A stretch of DNA of 64,000 nt from Aporhodopirellula aestuarii (GTDB lineage Bacteria > Planctomycetota > Planctomycetia > Pirellulales > Pirellulaceae): positions 62,001-126,000 of the forward strand of contig NZ_JAMQBK010000083.1 of assembly GCF_023701485.1 (NCBI RefSeq), in the 5' to 3' direction. A program made the translations under genes and the position numbers. The first letter of the stretch is position 1. Every line of letters starts with the position of its first letter. Below, piece after piece: positions 1-9,847 of this stretch. The notes below the pieces were generated by a model. The model was not told the DNA's origin. It searched no databases and saw nothing but the letters and a program-made list of their open reading frames with translations.

Positions 1-336
1 CTACTCGCGCGGTTGCGAGCAATCATCCGACGCAGTCACGAGGTGGCCGATCCCATCATTCGATTCGGTGACCTCGCCATTAACACAACCGCTAGGTTAG
101 TGACGAAGGATAACGAGCCGATTGAGTTGACCGCTCGCGAGTACGCTTTGGTTGAGTTGTTAGCGATGAAACGCGGACGACTCGTTACACGCACGTTCAT
201 CTACGACCATCTGTTCGACGAAAACCATGACTCGATGTCCAATCTGGTCGACGTGTATATCTCACGGATTCGTTCCAAACTCGGCAAAGATTTTGTAAAA
301 ACGCGCCGAGGCGAAGGGTATCTCGTTGGCAATTAA
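1..336 (+). CDS. OmpR/PhoB-type response regulator, C-terminal part (truncated by the window)
   Basis: The reading frame is open from the first base, so the N-terminal receiver domain lies outside the window. The first residues (LLARLRAIIRR) are the usual end of an OmpR-family receiver domain. The rest is the winged-helix DNA-binding domain: the TAREYALVELLAMKRGRLVTR stretch, the recognition-helix part VDVYISRIRSKLG, and the terminal hairpin TRRGEGYLV. It should bind DNA and activate or repress transcription when phosphorylated by the kinase encoded next, which it overlaps by 11 bp. The TTG at base 13 is not the real start. The target genes cannot be inferred. Confidence 0.93.
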   Translation, partial: LLARLRAIIRRSHEVADPIIRFGDLAINTTARLVTKDNEPIELTAREYALVELLAMKRGRLVTRTFIYDHLFDENHDSMSNLVDVYISRIRSKLGKDFVKTRRGEGYLVGN

Positions 337-1822
337 ATCACTTCGCCTCCGGATCCAGATCTGGCACGCGGCGATCCTGACGCTCGTTATCGTCGGGTTC
401 GCCTCAGCCGCCTACTGGCAACAAAGCCGATGGCGGATGAGAGAGATTGATCGCGAGTTATCATCCGCCGTCGAGGTGCTCTCTTCGCAACTCGCCGCAA
501 TGCCAGTCGATATTCTCGCGAACATCGGTTCTGGCGAGCAGCCTGATCCTACAAACAAAACGATTGCGAGCGAGATCTGGGAATCGCTGCGTGTCCCCGA
601 TACGTTCACGCCTCGACGGATCCGTCACCGATTCGAAGCACCCTACTTTGCAATCATTGCAACCGACGGCCGCGTACTGAAATCATCAACTCATGCGTTC
701 GAACGAATCCCACCGGCAGTCGATTACCCGCCACAAGATGCATCCTCCGATATCACGTATCGCTTTCAAGGCGAATGGAGAGAAGCGTTCGTGCAAGGCC
801 CGGCCGATTCGATCGTGCTTGCAGGCCGATATCTCGGGACCGATTTCCGCGATCTGCAGGAACTCGCGTGGATACTATCAGGAATCGGACTGTTGTTACT
901 CGGCGTCGGGTTGCTCGGCGGATGGCTCGCGTCGGGGCGTGCGGTCGCGCCAATTGGACAAATCGCGATCGTCGCCGAGCGAATTTCGGCTAGCCAACTT
1001 TCCGATCGCGTGAACGCGGAATCAATGGATCGCGAGTTCGCCGGCCTCGCCAACACTCTCAACCAAACATTTGAACGACTCGAAGCCGCCTTCCAACGCC
1101 AGTCACAGTTCACGTCCGACGCGTCCCACGAATTGCGAACGCCGCTTTCGGTAATGAACATGCATCAACAACTCGCACTCTCGAAACCTCGCAGTGAAAG
1201 CGACTACCGCGAAACGATTGAGGTTTGCCAACGGGCGACTCGGCGGATGACCGATCTCGTTGAATCGCTGCTAACGCTCGCGAGACTTGATGCAAACATG
1301 CAGCCGAATTTCACAACGATCGAGATTACGGAAACCGTACTCGGGGTTATCGAAGAACTGAAGCCGCTTGCGACGAAACGAGCACTTTTACTTGAGCACG
1401 CGCTCGAGCAATCGATTCACGTTCACGGCGACGCCACTCAACTCGCCCAGGTTATCCGCAACGTCTTGGGCAACGCGATTTCCCACAGCCCCATCGGGGA
1501 AACGATTCAGATCACGCTGACCGCGGATGGCGATTTCGCTCATATCCATATCGTCGACCACGGCCCTGGCATTGCGTCCGAACACCTCGGCAAGATTTTC
1601 GACCGTTTCTACCGAATCGAACAGGATCGTAGCCGCAGCGATTCCGGCGGCAGCGGATTGGGGCTTTCGATTAGCCACAGCATCGTGCGGCTCCACCAAG
1701 GAACCATCACCGTGCGGAGCGAACCGGGGCAAGGCAGCGACTTTGAAATCCGTTTACCGCTGACGAAACCGGAGACACCCGCACCCACCATCCCCCCATT
1801 TCCACGTGAAAACGGGGGTTAG
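326..1822 (+). CDS. Membrane sensor histidine kinase (HAMP-HisKA-HATPase)
   Basis: 498 residues from a TTG start that overlaps the preceding regulator gene by 11 bp; no ATG lies close by in frame, so coupled translation is likely. Transmembrane helix 1 is at about 15-31, a periplasmic sensor region at 32-180, helix 2 at 181-203 and HAMP at 204-256. The HisKA box SDASHELRTPL has its phosphoacceptor at H268. A HATPase domain follows, with N box (NVLGNAISHS), G1 (VDHGPGI) and G2 (GSGLGLSIS). This is the architecture of classical kinases of the OmpR/EnvZ type. It should phosphorylate the regulator encoded upstream. The stimulus is unknown because the periplasmic part matches nothing I recognise. 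Confidence 0.95.
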   Translation: MAIKSLRLRIQIWHAAILTLVIVGFASAAYWQQSRWRMREIDRELSSAVEVLSSQLAAMPVDILANIGSGEQPDPTNKTIASEIWESLRVPDTFTPRRIRHRFEAPYFAIIATDGRVLKSSTHAFERIPPAVDYPPQDASSDITYRFQGEWREAFVQGPADSIVLAGRYLGTDFRDLQELAWILSGIGLLLLGVGLLGGWLASGRAVAPIGQIAIVAERISASQLSDRVNAESMDREFAGLANTLNQTFERLEAAFQRQSQFTSDASHELRTPLSVMNMHQQLALSKPRSESDYRETIEVCQRATRRMTDLVESLLTLARLDANMQPNFTTIEITETVLGVIEELKPLATKRALLLEHALEQSIHVHGDATQLAQVIRNVLGNAISHSPIGETIQITLTADGDFAHIHIVDHGPGIASEHLGKIFDRFYRIEQDRSRSDSGGSGLGLSISHSIVRLHQGTITVRSEPGQGSDFEIRLPLTKPETPAPTIPPFPRENGG

Positions 1823-1964
1823 CAGCCGACGGTACTCGCCGGCGGTCACCCTCGACGAATTTGGGGTGTCCGACTACAACATGGGGGCAGATTGGCGGGA
1901 ATCTCTTGATTTCCCGCCGCCTTCGTTTTCACACGTTTCCCAACTCCGCCGCCCCCATCCGCTC

Positions 1965-3236
1965 ATGTCGACCGCGCCTGCCGAATCCCAAACCGAAGCC
2001 AAAGACCCGTATTTTCAGTCGCTTTTCGCCGAGCGCATCGGCGGAGCGAATTACGGCAAGGGAACCGAGATCTACAAGTTCGAGAAGATCAAACGTGCCA
2101 AGCGAAAAGCACTTGCCGACCATCCTGAACGGCAATTGCTCGATTTCGGTATCGGCGAAAACGACTCGATGGCCGACGAGAGCATCCGCGAAACGATGCA
2201 GCGTGAGATCAACCGCGTTGAAAATCGCGGCTACGCCGACAACGGTGTCGCCGAGTACAAGGAAGCCGCCGCGCGGTTCATGAAACGCAACTTTGGCGTC
2301 GAACTCGATCCGGCCACGCAAATCAATCACTGCATCGGCAGCAAGCCCGCCTACGCGATGTTACCCGCATGCTTCATCAATCCCGGCGACATCACGATGA
2401 TGACCGTGCCCGGTTACCCCGTCGCGGGAACCCACACGCGATACTACGGCGGCGAAGTCTACAAGCTGCCATTGCTCGCCGAAAACAATTTTCTGCCGGA
2501 CCTCGATGCGATCCCAGACGACATCTATCGTCGCACCAAGTTAATGGTGCTCAACTATCCCAACTCGCCAACCGGTGGCACCGCCCCGACCGAGTTTTTC
2601 GAAAAGGTCGTTGCACTCGCCAAGGAAAAAGAATTCGTTGTCGTCAACGATGCCGCGCACGTGATGTTGACGTTCGACGGCAAGCCCAAAAGTTTTCTGG
2701 AAACTCCGGGCGCGTTCGATGTCGGAGTCGAAGTGCACTCGATGAGCAAAGGATACGACATGATCGGATGGCGAATGGGATTCGTCGCCGGGCATCCTCT
2801 GATCGTGCAAGCATTTGCGGACGTCAAAGATAATAGTGACAGCGGTCAATTCATTGCCACACAAAAAGCCGCCGCCGCGGCGCTCGATAACGATTCGATT
2901 CCGGAACGGATTCGGGCCAAGTATCGCCGTCGGATGGAAAAACTTGTCAAGGTCCTCAAAGATGCCGGTTTCGAAGCCGAGATGCCGGGCGGTACGTATT
3001 TCCTTTACACCAAGGCACCTACCAGTTCCACGTCCGGTGAAACCTTTGCCGCCGCGGAAGATGCCACTCGGTTCCTGATCGAACAATTCGGAATCGTCAC
3101 CGTGCCATGGGATGACGCGGGGGCGTTCCTGCGATTCAGCGTCACGTACATCGCCGACGACGAAGCCGCCGAAGATGCCTTGATGGCGGAAACGGCTGCA
3201 CGTCTCGCCGGAGCCGGGTTGCAATGGAAATCCTAG
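1965..3236 (+). CDS. dapL: LL-diaminopimelate aminotransferase
   Basis: A PLP-dependent fold-type I aminotransferase of 423 residues. It converts tetrahydrodipicolinate directly to LL-2,6-diaminopimelate with glutamate as amino donor, giving lysine and a cell-wall precursor. Visible motifs: LLDFGIGENDSMAD near the N-terminus, GYADNGVAEYKEA, NYPNSPTGG, VVNDAAHVML, and the PLP-lysine motif HSMSKGYDMIGWRMGF. The frame is open up to a GTG at 1806, but the extra 53 residues look unstructured, so I chose the ATG at 1965. Planctomycetes are known to use the DapL route. Its 3' end overlaps aroC by 13 bp, which suggests an amino-acid operon. Another class of aminotransferase is possible but less likely. 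Confidence 0.88.
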   Translation: MSTAPAESQTEAKDPYFQSLFAERIGGANYGKGTEIYKFEKIKRAKRKALADHPERQLLDFGIGENDSMADESIRETMQREINRVENRGYADNGVAEYKEAAARFMKRNFGVELDPATQINHCIGSKPAYAMLPACFINPGDITMMTVPGYPVAGTHTRYYGGEVYKLPLLAENNFLPDLDAIPDDIYRRTKLMVLNYPNSPTGGTAPTEFFEKVVALAKEKEFVVVNDAAHVMLTFDGKPKSFLETPGAFDVGVEVHSMSKGYDMIGWRMGFVAGHPLIVQAFADVKDNSDSGQFIATQKAAAAALDNDSIPERIRAKYRRRMEKLVKVLKDAGFEAEMPGGTYFLYTKAPTSSTSGETFAAAEDATRFLIEQFGIVTVPWDDAGAFLRFSVTYIADDEAAEDALMAETAARLAGAGLQWKS

Positions 3237-4438
3237 GCGGCCCTTATTACGCCGTCGCCGGCGCTGGTGAATCACACGGTCCGGCCGTCACCACGATCAT
3301 TCATGGCTGCCCACCGGGACACCGCATTCGTCGCGCCGACGTGCAACCCTATTTGGATCGCCGTCGTCCCGGCGGAAACAAACACGGAACCCCGCGAAAC
3401 GAAAAGGACAAGGTTGTGTTCTTGTCCGGTTTGTACCGCGACGATATCGACATCCTGCTCGGCGGATCCAAACTATCCGTTGAGGTCGACGGAGCGTCGT
3501 TCGACACCGATGGCTACGAAGACGGCTTCACCACCGGTGAACCGGTCGCCGCGATCGTGTTGTCGACCAGTAAAAAGTCGGGTGACTACACCCAATTCAC
3601 TGGCCCCGATGGAGAGGTCAGGCCCGGCCATACGGACCTCGTAAAATTCCACCAATCCAAAGGGTTTGTGGATATCCGCGGTGGCGGTCGGTCGAGTTAT
3701 CGCAGCACGATCAGTGATGTCATCGGCGGCAGCGTGGCACGGATCATCCTGGAACAACTGTTCGGTGTCCGCATCCTATCGTCGATCTGCCAAGTCGGAA
3801 CGTTAAAAGCGTCGGCGAATCTGGCTGACAAACTCACATTGGACAACGCAGGCGAGATCCAAAGCGACCTCGACGATGCGGAGATCCCATCGATCGATAC
3901 CGAGTTTGCCACCGCAGCGGGCGAATTGATCAAAGAGACGCGTCGCCGAGGAGACTCACTCGGTGCCGCCGTCGAAGTCGTCGCCGTCGGCGTGCCACCA
4001 TTGCTGGGCAACCCGTTGTACCAAAGCTTAAAGGTACGTTTGATGGGCGCGCTCGGTGGACTCAACGCGGTCCAGTCTTGCGAGATCGGCGCAGGTGCGG
4101 ACGTGATCGAACGCACCGGCAGCAGCAACAACGATCCGATCCGACACGACGGTTATCAGTCCAACACACATGGCGGATTAATCGGAGGAATTACGACGGG
4201 GAATCCGTTGGTCGCTCGCGTCGGTTTCAAGCCCACCTCCACGATCAACCTGCCGCAAAAGTCGGTGACCAAAAACCTCCGGGACATCGATTTTGAACTC
4301 GCTAAAGGTCGACACGACCCTTGCGTCGGTGTCCGCGCCGGCGTAACGCTCGAATCACGAATGGCAATCGAATTGCTCAACGCATTGCTCGCCTACCAAG
4401 CGTCTGCACACGTCGGCGACCCCATCAATCTGTTTTAG
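3224..4438 (+). CDS. aroC: Chorismate synthase
   Basis: 404 residues, somewhat longer than the usual 350-390. It catalyses the last shikimate-pathway step, 5-enolpyruvylshikimate-3-phosphate to chorismate, with reduced FMN. Signature segments are visible: GESHGPA close to the start, RRRPGGN, SGDYTQF followed by RPGHTD, DIRGGGRSSYR, and the C-terminal SNTHGGLIGGITTGNP and FKPTSTI. The ATG overlaps the end of dapL by 13 bp, so translation is probably coupled. The 3' end overlaps the convergent FHA-GAF gene by 14 bp, an unusually tight convergent junction that leaves no room for a separate terminator. Confidence 0.97.
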   Translation: MEILGGPYYAVAGAGESHGPAVTTIIHGCPPGHRIRRADVQPYLDRRRPGGNKHGTPRNEKDKVVFLSGLYRDDIDILLGGSKLSVEVDGASFDTDGYEDGFTTGEPVAAIVLSTSKKSGDYTQFTGPDGEVRPGHTDLVKFHQSKGFVDIRGGGRSSYRSTISDVIGGSVARIILEQLFGVRILSSICQVGTLKASANLADKLTLDNAGEIQSDLDDAEIPSIDTEFATAAGELIKETRRRGDSLGAAVEVVAVGVPPLLGNPLYQSLKVRLMGALGGLNAVQSCEIGAGADVIERTGSSNNDPIRHDGYQSNTHGGLIGGITTGNPLVARVGFKPTSTINLPQKSVTKNLRDIDFELAKGRHDPCVGVRAGVTLESRMAIELLNALLAYQASAHVGDPINLF

Positions 4439-5495
4439 GCCTGTCGGGTGCGTCCTCGGCCGCGATCAGATCGAACCGGACTCCGCTAGCGATCAACTCG
4501 ATCAAACTGGCTTCGAGTTTTGAGATCAGTTCGTGTCGTTCACCGTGCTGATTCCGACTACGTCGGAGCCCCATCAGGGCACCGACAACGCGGTCCTGCG
4601 TATCCATGATTGGCGACGCCACGATGGCATATTGTGAATCACCGGCCTCGTCGATTCCGATCTCTTCCTCGGTGTCTGTTTCGGAGTGGTAAAGCACGGT
4701 TTGTTTCCACTCGGTGATCCGTTCGAGCACCTTGGCTGGAGCGATGCCGAATTGGCCGGCAGCGTCCGTCAGTTGCGATTGAATCTCGCCATCGGATAGC
4801 CAACTGCGAATGTGCCACGTGCCGTCTTGACGATGCCACACCATCGCCTGCTCAAGTCCGATGACCGAATCGATCGCGTACAACGCGTCTTCCAAGAAAT
4901 GAGCGTTGGTGGACGCTGAGTAGAAAAGTGTTGCGATTGTCCTCAGCCAAACCATTAACTGATCGCCTTGCTCGGCATCAAAACTCGATCCGAGTGTCGC
5001 CACCAGTGACGTCCGCCCGTCACCACTACCTGATGCCGGTCGCTGCAAATTGGCTCGAGTCAGAGGACTTGGCGTTCCCAACGAAATCATCCGTTCGCTC
5101 ACCTTCTGCGGCTGGATCACGAGCGTCAGGTTATGCAGGTGCAGGCGAACGTGTCCGCGAACGTAACAGGTCTTCCCCGGCATCAACTCGCGCCCCGGAT
5201 CGATCGTGATCCGACAATTTCGAGTTGTGTTGCGCAGCATGATCTCACCGTCGGCCTGAGGCGAGATCTCGACATGCGACCGCGAGATTTGGGTTTCGAG
5301 ACGGTCGGCGACGATTAACCGAGCGTCTGGACCATGATTCTCATAGTGAAACGGCGGCGACTCGGCGCTGCGTTGTCGTCCCACGTCCACCGTCCGGTCG
5401 ATCTTCACACAAAAACGACGTCGCCCTCCCGTATAGACACTCAGTTCGATGGCATCAGGCTGCGAAGAGAGATGTTCGGATTGAGAAGAATTCAT
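4425..5495 (-). CDS. FHA domain plus GAF domain protein
   Basis: 356 residues. An N-terminal forkhead-associated domain (about 16-128) shows the phosphothreonine-binding pattern: GR at 39-40, SRSH at 71-74 and NTTRN at 89-93. A linker of about 45 residues follows, then a GAF-like domain (about 175-345) with the WLRTIATLFYSASTN start and a VASPIMDTQDRVVGALMGLR strand pair. There is no output domain. It is divergent from a Ser/Thr kinase gene (243-bp gap), and FHA domains bind phosphothreonine peptides, so a kinase-reader pairing is a reasonable inference. The start is the ATG followed by NSSQS. It overlaps the end of aroC convergently. Confidence 0.85.
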   Translation of the reverse strand: MNSSQSEHLSSQPDAIELSVYTGGRRRFCVKIDRTVDVGRQRSAESPPFHYENHGPDARLIVADRLETQISRSHVEISPQADGEIMLRNTTRNCRITIDPGRELMPGKTCYVRGHVRLHLHNLTLVIQPQKVSERMISLGTPSPLTRANLQRPASGSGDGRTSLVATLGSSFDAEQGDQLMVWLRTIATLFYSASTNAHFLEDALYAIDSVIGLEQAMVWHRQDGTWHIRSWLSDGEIQSQLTDAAGQFGIAPAKVLERITEWKQTVLYHSETDTEEEIGIDEAGDSQYAIVASPIMDTQDRVVGALMGLRRSRNQHGERHELISKLEASLIELIASGVRFDLIAAEDAPDRPKTD

Positions 5496-5738
5496 CTTGG
5501 AACGTTATCGAGGCTGGATTGGCGGGAAATCAAGCTGGTGAGTGAATCTCACACTCTCAGTATTACCTTTAACTCAATCGGCATGTGCATTCGCGACAAT
5601 GACGACCGGAATCATCCCCAGATGAGTTAACATGTGATTTTCGATGTTCCAGCGGACGTTTGACAAGCACGGAGCGGGGACCGAAAATTTGGAATGCGTA
5701 TTATTTAGAATCCTACTCCGCTGACCGCCCGATGACTC

Positions 5739-8700
5739 ATGAATCTTGACGAATCCGAGGCCGACCCGTTTTCAACGCGGATTCCTGATGACCACAACGC
5801 ACCGGATGACGATCCGGCTCAGCATTCCGAGTTTTCCACTCGTATCGAGCAATCCTTGGTCACGCACGGAGACGTGGATGAGCTGGGTACGCAGGCGGGC
5901 CCAGACTCTGCTGGTTCCACCGCAAGAACGCGGATGCGATTCCGGGTCCTGCGACCTCATGCCAAGGGTGGTCTGGGCCAAGTATCTCTTGCCCAAGACA
6001 CCGAACTGAAACGGCAGGTGGCCGTCAAGGAAATTCAAGACCGATACGCTGATCTCCCCGAGAGCCAAGCACGGTTTGTCTTCGAAGCCGAAGTGACCGG
6101 GCGTCTGGAACATCCCGGTATCGTGCCTGTCTACGCGTTGGGGCGACATGATGACGGACGTCCCTACTATGCGATGCGGTTCATTTCCGGCACCGCGATG
6201 GACGATGCCATCAAAGAGCTGCATCGTTCGCCCAACGCGACCATTTTCGACCGGCGACTCCGTGATCTTCTGAATCGTTTCGTCAGCGTGTGCAACACGA
6301 TCGACTATGCGCACTCGCGCGGCTACATCCATCGTGACTTGAAACCCGCCAACGTGATGCTCGGCGAGTACGCCGAAACACTCGTCGTCGACTGGGGTTT
6401 GGCAAAGCAGATCGGCGCAGCGGAAGTCAAAGGCGACACATCAACCGAGAGCGACAAGGCGGACTGGGTGGACGGCGGTGCGGATTCGGACCACGTCCAC
6501 GGCCAAGGCAAAACACGCGCCGGCCGCGCCGTCGGCACGCCTCAATACATGGCCCCCGAACAAGCCTCTGGCGACATCGAAAAGATTGGTCCGCACACCG
6601 ACATCTATTGTCTCGGCACGACGCTGTACCACATCTTGACCGGTACCGCACCGCTGGGCGACCAGGGACGGATGCCGTTGTCCCAATTGATCCGTCGGAT
6701 TCGCCGTGGCGAAATCCCACCGCCGATCGAAGTTCGCCCGGCAACTCGCAAAACGCTCGACGCGATCTGTCGCACGGCAATGGCGGTCGATCCGAACAAG
6801 CGATACGCGTCGGCACGCCTGCTCGCTCAAGACATCGAAAGCGAACTGGCCGACGAGCGAGTCAGCGTGGTGCCCGAGTCGTTTCCCGATCGCGCGGGTC
6901 GGTGGATGCGGAAACATCGCGGCATCACAGTCACTGCCGGGATTTCGCTATTGACGTTGACGTTGCTTTCGACCGCGTTCTACGCCGTCACGCGTTCGAC
7001 ACTCGACCGCACCCGACGTTACTTGCAAATCAGCCAACTCGAACAGCAATTCGATAGCGCGATTCACGCCGAGACACAACGACAACGAGAACCGGATCTC
7101 TCACCACGCGGAGTCACACCGCCGGAGTCTTTGGTTGAGTCGAGTCGCAAAATTATCGATCAGATCGAAACACTACGCAGCTATGAGACGCGCCAATTCG
7201 AAGACACCAATCGCCGGCTGTCGCTGTTAGGCAACTGGACCTCGGGTATCGAACAACTCAGCCGGCGCCGGATGAACCGCGAACTGCACGGTTATTTGGT
7301 CAGCGAAGTCGAGCGGCTTGCCAAAACGTTTCCTTATCCTGAACTATCCAGTTTTCAAGACGAAGTCGATCGCCTCGATCAATTGGCGCGCGATCGTATC
7401 GCCCAGTGGTATCCCGTCCCGTTACCGGACTTGGATGCATCGGAATTTGTTGTGCAACACGGCATCTCGACGCGAACCAGCAATACGTCGACGCTCGAAT
7501 CGATTCCGCTGCTCGACACACCTCCCGGTAACGTTCAGGTATCCGCACAATTCGTTGGCGATACCGCTCAAGCACGCAGCGTCGGCATCGTCCTCTCGCA
7601 ATCGTCAGATACTTCGGAAGAAAAGTCAGGTTATCAGTTCCTACTCGCCGACCAGAGTTATCACCCGATCTATGACAGCGAGGCCCGCCCCAGCATCGCG
7701 GAAGCGAATCGCCGCAATAGCTTGACGGCATTTATCATCCGCAATGAAGACGTGCTGCGTGTCCAACCCGTCTCGCTGCCCGTGCGTGCCGACGCGTCAG
7801 GCGATCGATTACCCAAGTTGACTGCGAGGCGTGAACGTGGAACGCTGCTGACTTTCCAGATCGATGATGAACAAATCCGGTTCGAAGATTTGTTTCCGCT
7901 TCCTCCTGATCAGCCCGGCCAAATCGGCTTGATCTGCCCACCCGACATGGGCGTGCAGGAGATTGTGGTCGAAGCCCAGCGTGACCGGGCCAATGTTGAC
8001 CGGTTGGTCTCCGACAGTGCCAGCCAAGGCGATGTCGACACTCACGCCCGCGAGGTCGCCGACCCGATCGAGCAGGGAGACCGCGCCTTTGCCGAGGGCG
8101 ACTTTGTCGCCGCGCGACAATTCTACGAACAGTTGCCGGGTAACGTCGAAGCACTCGCGAAGACCGCTTTGACGCTCGAATTTTTAGATCCTGATGAATA
8201 CCCGATCGTTCTTAAAAAAGTCATCAAGGAATTCGCCCCCGAAGGCGTCGAATCGGAGAACGTGCGTCAGTGGTACCTGTATGCCGGCGTCAAACTGTTT
8301 CTGTATTACCTCCGTCAACCCGACGAACGGGCCATGGCGGATTGGGTGCTGACACGACTGCGTGTCAACTACGACCTCGAGGACGTTCAGTCACTCATCC
8401 CCGAAGTCGAACGGCAATCCTTCAGCCAAGAGCTATTGCGTCCCGGCAAACGCACCCGGGTGCTGTTTGGCAACGAAGGCGATCTTGAGGAACTCGAAGG
8501 CACGATCGAGTTGCTCAGCAACAACCCACGATGGCGTCGATTGGCATATTGGCGCAAAACCGATGCGTTGCGATACGACTGGAAACTTCCACCGGAGGAA
8601 GCCCGGGCGGCCGCGGCCCCGATCCTCGAACGACTCATCGAAGAGATGGCTGCTGATCCTGAATCCGATACGCTCGACTGGATCACGATCATTCGCGATC

Positions 8701-9767
8701 GCATCTGGCTTCACATCCTCGACGGAAGTTATGCCGAGGGCAAAGCGTTGCTTGTTCGTGCGATCGGTGAGCAACGCGAACGGATTCCGACAGCCCGCTT
8801 GCCGTTGTTGATTGATCGCGCGCGACTCCTCTATGCCGAAGATAAGAATAACGATCAAGAAGCGATTGATGACTTGACGTATTTTTTGCAGCGTGTGAAT
8901 CCGGAAACTCCTCCACAGGGAATTCACGCCACACACTACGGCGAAGCATGTGGGATTCTCGGCATCCTTTACGAACGTCGCGGAGACCTCGACGCCGCGG
9001 AAGAAGTGTGGCTGCAAGGCCGACGTCGTAATTGGGGCCCCTTCCGGAGTGATCCCGCGTTAATCGTCAGCGCCAAAGGAGCCATCATGGTTCTGGAAAC
9101 CGAAACGCCCGAACCCATTCTCGCCGCCCGCACGAACGGGTACTCGGTGATCGAATGGCAGCAGATCGTCAAAGAGTTGTTTGCCGGTTCGGGTTTGAGC
9201 GATGTGGCGGTACGCAACATGGTTTTCAACAGTGAACAGGTTCCCGATGAATGGATCGAAACAGTTGCGGAGAAATGCTTCTCCGGCCCGAGAGGACGCG
9301 CCGTCGGTGACGCCACGTTACTGCACCAAATCCCACTGATGCAGACCAATACCAGCGGCGTCACACTGATCCTCTATCAAGCGATCGTGCACTTAACGTT
9401 GGACGGAGAATCCTCGCTGCAAACCTATCCCGAACTCGACGAAGTCCTGTTTGAACGCTGCGGACAATTGATGTCGGCGTTTCAAGAAGACCGGATCGGA
9501 TGGAACGAGATGGCGTTTATCCTGGCGGCGTTTACGGGCAGTTGGAATGAAACTTCGTTTGAACGGCTGGCTCAAAAGCTCGATGACCGCGATCTTTCGT
9601 CGGGATTTGCTCTGATTTTTGGCCTGATGCAGCACGTCAAGAACGGCGACCTGCAAAAATCTCGCTCAATCGTCAAAAAGTTTGTTCATCCCGATTCCGA
9701 GGAATTACGCTCCCTCTATGGGAGAATTGCGGCCGACCGCCTGGGGCCATTCGACGACTCCCCATAG
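5739..9767 (+). CDS. Transmembrane Ser/Thr protein kinase with a large C-terminal region
   Basis: 1342 residues. Residues 1-65 are acidic and low-complexity. The kinase domain is at about 68-375: glycine loop GGLGQV 77-82, ATP lysine K97 (VAVKEI), catalytic loop HRDLKPAN 198-205, DWG instead of DFG at 218-220, and GTPQYMAPEQ at 266-275. An insertion rich in Asp, Gly and His (about 230-262) sits in the activation segment. A single transmembrane helix lies at 396-418. The remaining ~920 residues are outside the kinase: a coiled stretch, a beta-rich part, then helical repeat-like segments resembling TPRs (for instance EQGDRAFAEGDFVAARQFYEQL). PknB-type kinases with such tails are abundant in planctomycetes. 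The substrate is unknown; the neighbouring FHA protein is a candidate partner. Confidence 0.93.
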   Translation: MNLDESEADPFSTRIPDDHNAPDDDPAQHSEFSTRIEQSLVTHGDVDELGTQAGPDSAGSTARTRMRFRVLRPHAKGGLGQVSLAQDTELKRQVAVKEIQDRYADLPESQARFVFEAEVTGRLEHPGIVPVYALGRHDDGRPYYAMRFISGTAMDDAIKELHRSPNATIFDRRLRDLLNRFVSVCNTIDYAHSRGYIHRDLKPANVMLGEYAETLVVDWGLAKQIGAAEVKGDTSTESDKADWVDGGADSDHVHGQGKTRAGRAVGTPQYMAPEQASGDIEKIGPHTDIYCLGTTLYHILTGTAPLGDQGRMPLSQLIRRIRRGEIPPPIEVRPATRKTLDAICRTAMAVDPNKRYASARLLAQDIESELADERVSVVPESFPDRAGRWMRKHRGITVTAGISLLTLTLLSTAFYAVTRSTLDRTRRYLQISQLEQQFDSAIHAETQRQREPDLSPRGVTPPESLVESSRKIIDQIETLRSYETRQFEDTNRRLSLLGNWTSGIEQLSRRRMNRELHGYLVSEVERLAKTFPYPELSSFQDEVDRLDQLARDRIAQWYPVPLPDLDASEFVVQHGISTRTSNTSTLESIPLLDTPPGNVQVSAQFVGDTAQARSVGIVLSQSSDTSEEKSGYQFLLADQSYHPIYDSEARPSIAEANRRNSLTAFIIRNEDVLRVQPVSLPVRADASGDRLPKLTARRERGTLLTFQIDDEQIRFEDLFPLPPDQPGQIGLICPPDMGVQEIVVEAQRDRANVDRLVSDSASQGDVDTHAREVADPIEQGDRAFAEGDFVAARQFYEQLPGNVEALAKTALTLEFLDPDEYPIVLKKVIKEFAPEGVESENVRQWYLYAGVKLFLYYLRQPDERAMADWVLTRLRVNYDLEDVQSLIPEVERQSFSQELLRPGKRTRVLFGNEGDLEELEGTIELLSNNPRWRRLAYWRKTDALRYDWKLPPEEARAAAAPILERLIEEMAADPESDTLDWITIIRDRIWLHILDGSYAEGKALLVRAIGEQRERIPTARLPLLIDRARLLYAEDKNNDQEAIDDLTYFLQRVNPETPPQGIHATHYGEACGILGILYERRGDLDAAEEVWLQGRRRNWGPFRSDPALIVSAKGAIMVLETETPEPILAARTNGYSVIEWQQIVKELFAGSGLSDVAVRNMVFNSEQVPDEWIETVAEKCFSGPRGRAVGDATLLHQIPLMQTNTSGVTLILYQAIVHLTLDGESSLQTYPELDEVLFERCGQLMSAFQEDRIGWNEMAFILAAFTGSWNETSFERLAQKLDDRDLSSGFALIFGLMQHVKNGDLQKSRSIVKKFVHPDSEELRSLYGRIAADRLGPFDDSP

Positions 9768-9847
9768 GCACCGGCCTTCAGAATTTGAATATTGAACAGC
9801 AACCGATCGCTCGTCTTTTTCTTGATACGCCCTGCTGAGTCCACATC

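Noticed and set aside
1806-1964. Longer dapL product from GTG at 1806
   Set aside because: The added 53 residues are unlike any aminotransferase N-terminus and the frame overlaps the histidine kinase stop.
5660-5704. TTGACA followed by TATTAT before the Ser/Thr kinase gene
   Set aside because: The two hexamers are 33 nt apart, far from the 16-18 nt needed, and no good -10 lies at the proper distance.
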